Positions 31,973 through 35,871 of a stretch of 35,871 nucleotides of DNA are shown in pieces (position 1 is the first letter of the stretch; every line of letters begins with the position of its first letter). The stretch is taken from positions 1 to 35,871 of the forward strand of contig CAKZRZ010000150.1 in the NCBI GenBank assembly GCA_937918955.1, written 5' to 3'. This DNA comes from an uncultured Arenicella sp. GTDB lineage: Bacteria > Pseudomonadota > Gammaproteobacteria > Arenicellales > Arenicellaceae. The position numbers and the translations under genes are program-made. The notes under the pieces were generated by a model. That model saw nothing but the letters and a program-made list of their open reading frames with translations. It did no database searches and had not been told where the DNA came from.

Positions 31973-32473
31973 GGTGTTTGGTGTTTTAGAGCTCTATTTT
32001 GAAGTATCTTGGCAATAAAAATGATGCTATTTGCTCTAGAGTATAGCGCTATTTGAGAGATTGCTTTTTCACGGCTCGGTCGCCATGTTTGGCTGGCCGT
32101 GATTGATTAAAATATAGCTATCTAATGAATCACTGCTTTGACGGACTAATAGCGCACAATAAACCTTAGTGCTTTGAGAATTATATTTACAACTAATCCT
32201 GTAGCGATTGAGTGCCGATTAATCTCTAAGTGATTAAAGGTTTTGCCTATATAAGTCATTGATTTTGTTATGTTATATAGTAACTAAAATAAAAATTTTC
32301 TCGAATTTAATTCTGTTTCATAGGAATTAACGAAAATATCTATCGAACCGCGTGTCATTTAGCGTAGCGTTAGGTCATTTGGCTAGTCTCGCTCATAGAT
32401 CTTGATAAGATCATATAAGGGTACGGGTTGGAACTAATGTAACAATTAATTCTAATAACAGGAAAATATTAAA
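31973..32473. other. 501-bp leader region of the secreted metalloprotease operon
   Basis: No ORF of note is seen. It contains a stem-loop with arms CACGGC (32070-32075) and GCCGTG (32096-32101), two GTCATTT copies 18 bp apart (32354 and 32372), and a perfect palindrome at 32398-32412. The AT-rich stretch 32200-32310 has several -10-like boxes but no clear pair. The GST promoter (minus) must lie at its left edge. Confidence 0.6.
32398..32412. promoter_or_regulatory. Palindrome upstream of the metalloprotease operon
   Basis: GATCTT-GAT-AAGATC has perfect 6-bp arms, 62 bases upstream of the first gene's ATG. The AT-rich promoter-like TAATAA lies further downstream (about 32452-32457), so it is well placed as an activator or repressor site. 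Confidence 0.45.
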
Positions 32474-32986
32474 ATGAAGTATAAACCCTACGCCTTAGCA
32501 CTAACTGCAATGCTTGGTTCTGCTGTGTCAACGACTAGCCTCGCTACCACCAATGAGCTGCTTGATTTGTCAGGAATGACTGAATTAGCGTCTACGATCG
32601 TTACCGCTGAAGTGATAAGCAGTGAGGTCGACAGTAGCTCCGATCAAGTATCAACTCGTGTCACGCTTCGAGTCACAGACGAAATCAAAGGCAATACTCT
32701 TGAAACGATTACCGTGACCCTGCCGGGTGGCTCATACAAGAAGGGGCGATTTCGAGTTGGTGAAGTCAGCGCCGGAACACCGCAATTATTTGCCGACCAG
32801 GATGCTCTACTATTCCTAACTGAAGGATCGCAAAGTAACAGCTATAACATCGTTGGTTATTCGCAAGGTTATATGTCCATTAGGGAAGAAGGGGGTAAGC
32901 AAATGCTTCAAAACACCACAACCGGCGGCAAGGCGATTAGCGTGGATGTAATGAAGCAACAAATTCGCGAAATGGAGGCACAGTAA
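32474..32986 (+). CDS. Secreted partner protein of the metalloprotease
   Basis: The 170-residue product has a Sec signal peptide (about 1-24, ending near SLA|T). The mature protein begins with a short helix (LDLSGMTELASTIVTAEVI) and then a beta-rich domain with RVTLRVTDEIKGNTLETITVTLPGG, FRVGEVSAGTPQLFADQDALLFL and YNIVGYSQGYMSI. This pattern matches a small family of secreted proteins that occurs beside matrixin-like proteases, but its function is not known. A chaperone, inhibitor or propeptide-like role is possible. AGGA lies 10 bases before ATG 32474. Its TAA overlaps the protease ATG as TAATG. Confidence 0.8.
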   Translation: MKYKPYALALTAMLGSAVSTTSLATTNELLDLSGMTELASTIVTAEVISSEVDSSSDQVSTRVTLRVTDEIKGNTLETITVTLPGGSYKKGRFRVGEVSAGTPQLFADQDALLFLTEGSQSNSYNIVGYSQGYMSIREEGGKQMLQNTTTGGKAISVDVMKQQIREMEAQ

Positions 32987-34893
32987 TGAGAAAGCAAATA
33001 CTAGCGGCTTCAGCAGCCTCACTAAGCGTTTTCATGAGCAGCCAGTCTCTCGCTGGCGGTAATTTGGATACATTCAATTTTATTGGTATCGAGGTAGCTC
33101 CGAGCATCAGCTTGGTAGAAGTTGTGCCAATTCGTTGGGACCCTCGTTGTTCTACTATTAACTATACTCTCGATACGGTGAACCCCAACGCAGGTACTGA
33201 AAACGAAATATCTCTTGAAGACACTCGCGCAGAACTACAAACGTCGCTTGACCAATGGAATCAGATTCCAACCTCGTTTATCGAGATGAATATTACCGAA
33301 GTACGTACGCTTAATAATGGCTTGCGAAGTTTTGATTTTATTAACGAATTAACTTTCGAAACGGCAGACGATTTTACAGCCTTAGCGTCATCGCCTTCTA
33401 CAAGCTTACAGCAAGATACTGAATTCTTAGTTGGCGATGATATCGACGGTGACGGTGATTCCGATGTATTTGATCCAGAAGTAGCGGGCAGAAACACTTG
33501 CTTTGATTTCGATGACGATGGAGATATTGAGTTTCCAGCGGGATTCTACCTCGCAGGCACCATTTTAGATAATGATGTGCAGTTTGGTCAGAGTGTGCTT
33601 TGGAGTACTGTAACTGGCTCAGATGGTGCTGCTGATATACAAGCAGTTGCGACTCATGAATTTGGTCACTCGCATGGTTTGGCTCATACAGCAATTAACC
33701 AAATTTCAAAGACCGATGGCTCAGGGTCAACCATGTTCCCATTCATTGACATTGGAGATGGGCTGGCCGAAGAGCAAACTCGTTCACTTCATGAGGACGA
33801 CATAGCTTGGTCGTCGTTTAACTATCAAGAAGGTTCGCAGGAGTCAGGCATCGGTGCATTGCAAGCTGGAGATCGTGCGTTTAACCAAGATTATGCCGTC
33901 ATATCAGGCGAAGTAACTCGTGGTGGAGCGCCGGTTATTGGCGCTAGCGTATTTGCAGAAACCTTTGATCAACGTGAGCGAATGGTATCTGCGGTAAGCG
34001 GCGCGGCAGTTGTACTTGAATTCCCCGACGGTTCATTGAATTTAGCTCCACCTGAGCTCGGTGTTCTTGATGGTGAGTATGAAATTCCATTGTTACGTGG
34101 CGGCTACCGTTTGGGCTTGCAAGCATTGGATGGGACACCTGTTTCGGGTGATCGTGTTTCAATTGTTGGTAACTTAGGAGTACTTTACGGTCAGCAAAAT
34201 TTCGCAAATGAATTTATTTCAACCGGTTCTCAAGAAAGCAGCAATGAAGATGAGCCGGGGCGTTCACGTTATATTCCAGCCTTACCAGAGCGCCCCTTCA
34301 CCGATGTTGATTTTGTTGTTAATGAAGACGTTGCTTTATCGAGCTATGTGGACCAAGACTTCATCGGTACTGGCCAAGTAATTGGTCAATCTGATGTTGT
34401 CTACGCAACTCGGTTCTCGAATGAAGAAGTGCTTGCTCAATTAGAAGCAGGCGCAATTCTGACCACTGCAACAATCAGCACCTTCGCGTTTGATGCTGCG
34501 CAAGTACCTATGTTTAAGAGTGCGAAACTAGTAAGCGGTCACCTCACAGCCGATGGCACAATTGCAAATTTAAACCCTTACTTTGCATTTAGACAAACCT
34601 TTGGTGGCTTTGTTGGCGATTCGAATGACGATACACCGTTCTATTTCGATGGTGCGCGTGGTTTGAGTGGCCGTCTAATGAACGAGCTTCGCCGCGATCC
34701 AACATTGGATTTATTCGTTGTCGTTGAAGCTGAAAATGACTTCGTAACGGGTGCCAGTGGTTTACCACCATTGGTGGGAGTTGATGTTGATGGCCCATTT
34801 GGCAACTCATTTTTGTCGCTCAATGGTGGAAATTTAGAGGTATCTAATACTTTGAATTTTGGTATTCAACTACGCTTCACGCCAGCGGAGTAA
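32986..34893 (+). CDS. Secreted metzincin-type zinc metalloprotease
   Basis: The 635-residue protein has a signal peptide (about 1-23, SLA|GG). The catalytic domain (about 45-280) has HEFGHSHGLAH with H224, E225, H228 and H234 (HExxHxxGxxH) and a Met-turn STMFPF (M250), both metzincin (matrixin-like) hallmarks. A calcium-loop-like DIDGDGDSD (152-160) and DFDDDGD (174-180) sit before the zinc site. Residues about 306-390 look like a carboxypeptidase-regulatory-like beta-sandwich (VISGEVTRGGAPVIGASVFAE ... GEYEIPLLRGGYRL). The C-terminal ~240 residues are of unknown fold. No clear cysteine-switch propeptide is seen. Translation is coupled to the upstream partner; a strong terminator follows. 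Confidence 0.9.
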   Translation: MRKQILAASAASLSVFMSSQSLAGGNLDTFNFIGIEVAPSISLVEVVPIRWDPRCSTINYTLDTVNPNAGTENEISLEDTRAELQTSLDQWNQIPTSFIEMNITEVRTLNNGLRSFDFINELTFETADDFTALASSPSTSLQQDTEFLVGDDIDGDGDSDVFDPEVAGRNTCFDFDDDGDIEFPAGFYLAGTILDNDVQFGQSVLWSTVTGSDGAADIQAVATHEFGHSHGLAHTAINQISKTDGSGSTMFPFIDIGDGLAEEQTRSLHEDDIAWSSFNYQEGSQESGIGALQAGDRAFNQDYAVISGEVTRGGAPVIGASVFAETFDQRERMVSAVSGAAVVLEFPDGSLNLAPPELGVLDGEYEIPLLRGGYRLGLQALDGTPVSGDRVSIVGNLGVLYGQQNFANEFISTGSQESSNEDEPGRSRYIPALPERPFTDVDFVVNEDVALSSYVDQDFIGTGQVIGQSDVVYATRFSNEEVLAQLEAGAILTTATISTFAFDAAQVPMFKSAKLVSGHLTADGTIANLNPYFAFRQTFGGFVGDSNDDTPFYFDGARGLSGRLMNELRRDPTLDLFVVVEAENDFVTGASGLPPLVGVDVDGPFGNSFLSLNGGNLEVSNTLNFGIQLRFTPAE

Positions 34894-34912
34894 TTCGTAA
34901 ATTTAGAACGAG

Positions 34913-34941
34913 AAAGGCCGAGCAATTGCTCGGCCTTTTTT
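34913..34941 (+). terminator. Strong intrinsic terminator after the metalloprotease
   Basis: Arms AAAGGCCGAGC (34913-34923) and GCTCGGCCTTT (34928-34938) pair perfectly over 11 bp around AATT and run into a T-tract ending at 34941. It is 20 bases after the protease stop and mainly directs plus-strand termination; nadC converges from the other side. Confidence 0.92.
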
Positions 34942-34979
34942 GTGTCTGCGTGATTTGAATCTCGTCTTATTGTTACTAT

Positions 34980-35840
34980 CTATTTATAGTCAAACAACAT
35001 ACTCAAATCTAAAGCACGCACATGCTTAGTGATCGCACCTGATGAAATAAAGTCAACACCGGTTTCGGCGATGGCGGCAATGGTATGGATATTCACATTG
35101 CCAGACGCTTCTAAATCAGCCTGCTCACCAGTTAGCTCAACAGCTAGGCGCATATCGTCCATACTAAAGTCATCAAGCATGATGCGCTTTGCTCCAGCGT
35201 GCAATCCGCGTTCTAATTCTTCGATGGTTTCAACTTCAAGCTCTACTAGCGAGCCTTCTGGCATAGATGCGATCGCATCAGCAACTATGCGTTCTAAGCT
35301 CTTGCCGCTGCGCAAATGATTTTCTTTGATAATGATGCCATCGTATAAGCCCATTCTGTGATTAACGCCGCCACCGCACAATACTGCATATTTTTGTGCT
35401 TCGCGCATCATTGGCAAAGTTTTTCGTGTATCGAGCAAGCGCGCTTTTGTATGTGCTATTGCATCGGCGTATTCTCGTGTCACAGTTGAAGTGCCAGAAA
35501 GCGTTTGCATGATGTTTAAGGCCGTGCGCTCCCCAGATAATATAGGGTGAGCTAGGCCTTCAAAACGACATAATGTTTGATTCGGTTCTACTCGGTCTCC
35601 GTCTTTGACCTTCCAATCTACATCCAGTTTAGTATCGTGGCGTTTGCCTACTTGCTTAAAAACTTCGGTGGCCCAGGCAACCCCGCAGACAATGCCGTGT
35701 TCGCGCGATATGATTTTGCCATCAACTTGCGCATCGCGAGGAGTGAGGCGGGCGGTAACATCACCAGCACCAATGTCTTCGGCTAGGCAGTGTTTTACTA
35801 AACGTTTAATAACTTTCTTTTTCGGAAGCGGGTGCGACAT
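34980..35840 (-). CDS. nadC: Nicotinate-nucleotide pyrophosphorylase (quinolinate phosphoribosyltransferase)
   Basis: The 286-residue enzyme converts quinolinate and PRPP to nicotinate mononucleotide in de novo NAD synthesis. Motifs are CLAEDIGAGDVTA, SGTST, DTRKTLPMMREAQKYAVLCGGGVNHRMGLYDGIIIKENHL, VELEVETIEE, IMLDDFSMDDMR and SSGAITKHVRALDLS, all typical of type II PRTases. ATG 35840 is chosen because GGAGA lies 8 bases upstream; the in-frame TTG at 35858 lacks one. It is complete in the window. Confidence 0.96.
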   Translation of the reverse strand: MSHPLPKKKVIKRLVKHCLAEDIGAGDVTARLTPRDAQVDGKIISREHGIVCGVAWATEVFKQVGKRHDTKLDVDWKVKDGDRVEPNQTLCRFEGLAHPILSGERTALNIMQTLSGTSTVTREYADAIAHTKARLLDTRKTLPMMREAQKYAVLCGGGVNHRMGLYDGIIIKENHLRSGKSLERIVADAIASMPEGSLVELEVETIEELERGLHAGAKRIMLDDFSMDDMRLAVELTGEQADLEASGNVNIHTIAAIAETGVDFISSGAITKHVRALDLSMLFDYK

Positions 35841-35871
35841 AAGCGTTTCTCCATACAATCGATTCGCCTAT

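Noticed and set aside
32070-32101. Intrinsic terminator between GST and metalloprotease genes
   Set aside because: The stem CACGGC/GCCGTG has no T-run after it on either strand, the GST transcript runs the other way, and no upstream plus-strand gene needs terminating.
1-35840. Kynurenine-to-NAD pathway cluster
   Set aside because: kynU and nadC both occur in the window, but at opposite ends about 35 kb apart and without the connecting genes, so co-location is not meaningful.

Overview
The window looks like the chromosome of a marine-type gammaproteobacterium. It carries the conserved ribosomal/tRNA block rpsP-rimM-trmD-rplS, nadC, kynureninase, and YchJ, VF530, YceI and IMPACT family proteins. 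Base composition is slightly AT-rich by eye, most starts have modest Shine-Dalgarno sites, and genes are densely packed on both strands. I see no rRNA, tRNA, insertion sequence, integrase, phage gene or CRISPR array. The genus cannot be fixed from sequence alone; an Arenicella-like gammaproteobacterium would be a low-confidence guess.

Layout. 1-398: 3' end of kynU. 689-4066: large secreted pullulanase ended by a hairpin terminator. 4269-5090: an unusual zinc-ribbon/TM2/pilin-like fusion, convergent with an epimerase-desaturase operon (5133-7015) that lies behind a seven-helix membrane AraC regulator (7164-8195). 8457-9512: an exported alpha/beta hydrolase abutting a membrane-tethered glutaredoxin. 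9672-10242: VF530-type DNA-binding gene fronted by four 22-bp tandem repeats. 10375-12234: membrane-anchored haloalkane-dehalogenase-like enzyme with a consensus promoter and a palindromic operator, followed by a TetR regulator. 12393-14129: minus-strand secreted protein, MOSC and YceI genes, with 14-bp repeats between the first two. 14299-15823: AbiEi-like orphan regulator with a nuclease-like N-terminus and a possible coupled leader peptide, then YchJ. 15919-19350: 2OG-Fe(II) oxygenase, ribokinase, nucleoside hydrolase and thymidine kinase, a nucleoside salvage cluster. 19395-21308: flavin reductase, IMPACT protein, unknown membrane protein. 21334-23548 (minus): PDZ protein and class-C beta-lactamase-like hydrolase, the latter divergent from an MFS transporter (23714-25000). 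25128-27249 (minus): DoxX-like membrane protein and SulP anion transporter, with a hairpin over the DoxX ribosome site and 22-bp phased repeats upstream of SulP. 27788-29997: rpsP-rimM-trmD-rplS with a strong terminator. 30164-31972: exported hydrolase and a long GST, convergent and overlapping. 32474-34893: translationally coupled secreted protein plus HExxHxxGxxH metalloprotease, ending in a strong terminator; then nadC (minus) at the right edge.

Most genes are housekeeping or common accessory genes. The parts that stand out are: the orphan AbiEi-like protein with its direct repeats and overlapping leader ORF; the TM2-pilin fusion; three independent sets of short phased or tandem repeats next to promoters; a 14-bp-stem hairpin masking a Shine-Dalgarno site; the coupled secreted-protein/metalloprotease pair; and the membrane AraC/desaturase neighbourhood, which could be a membrane-state response module. 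No obviously complete new multi-gene defence or mobile system is visible.
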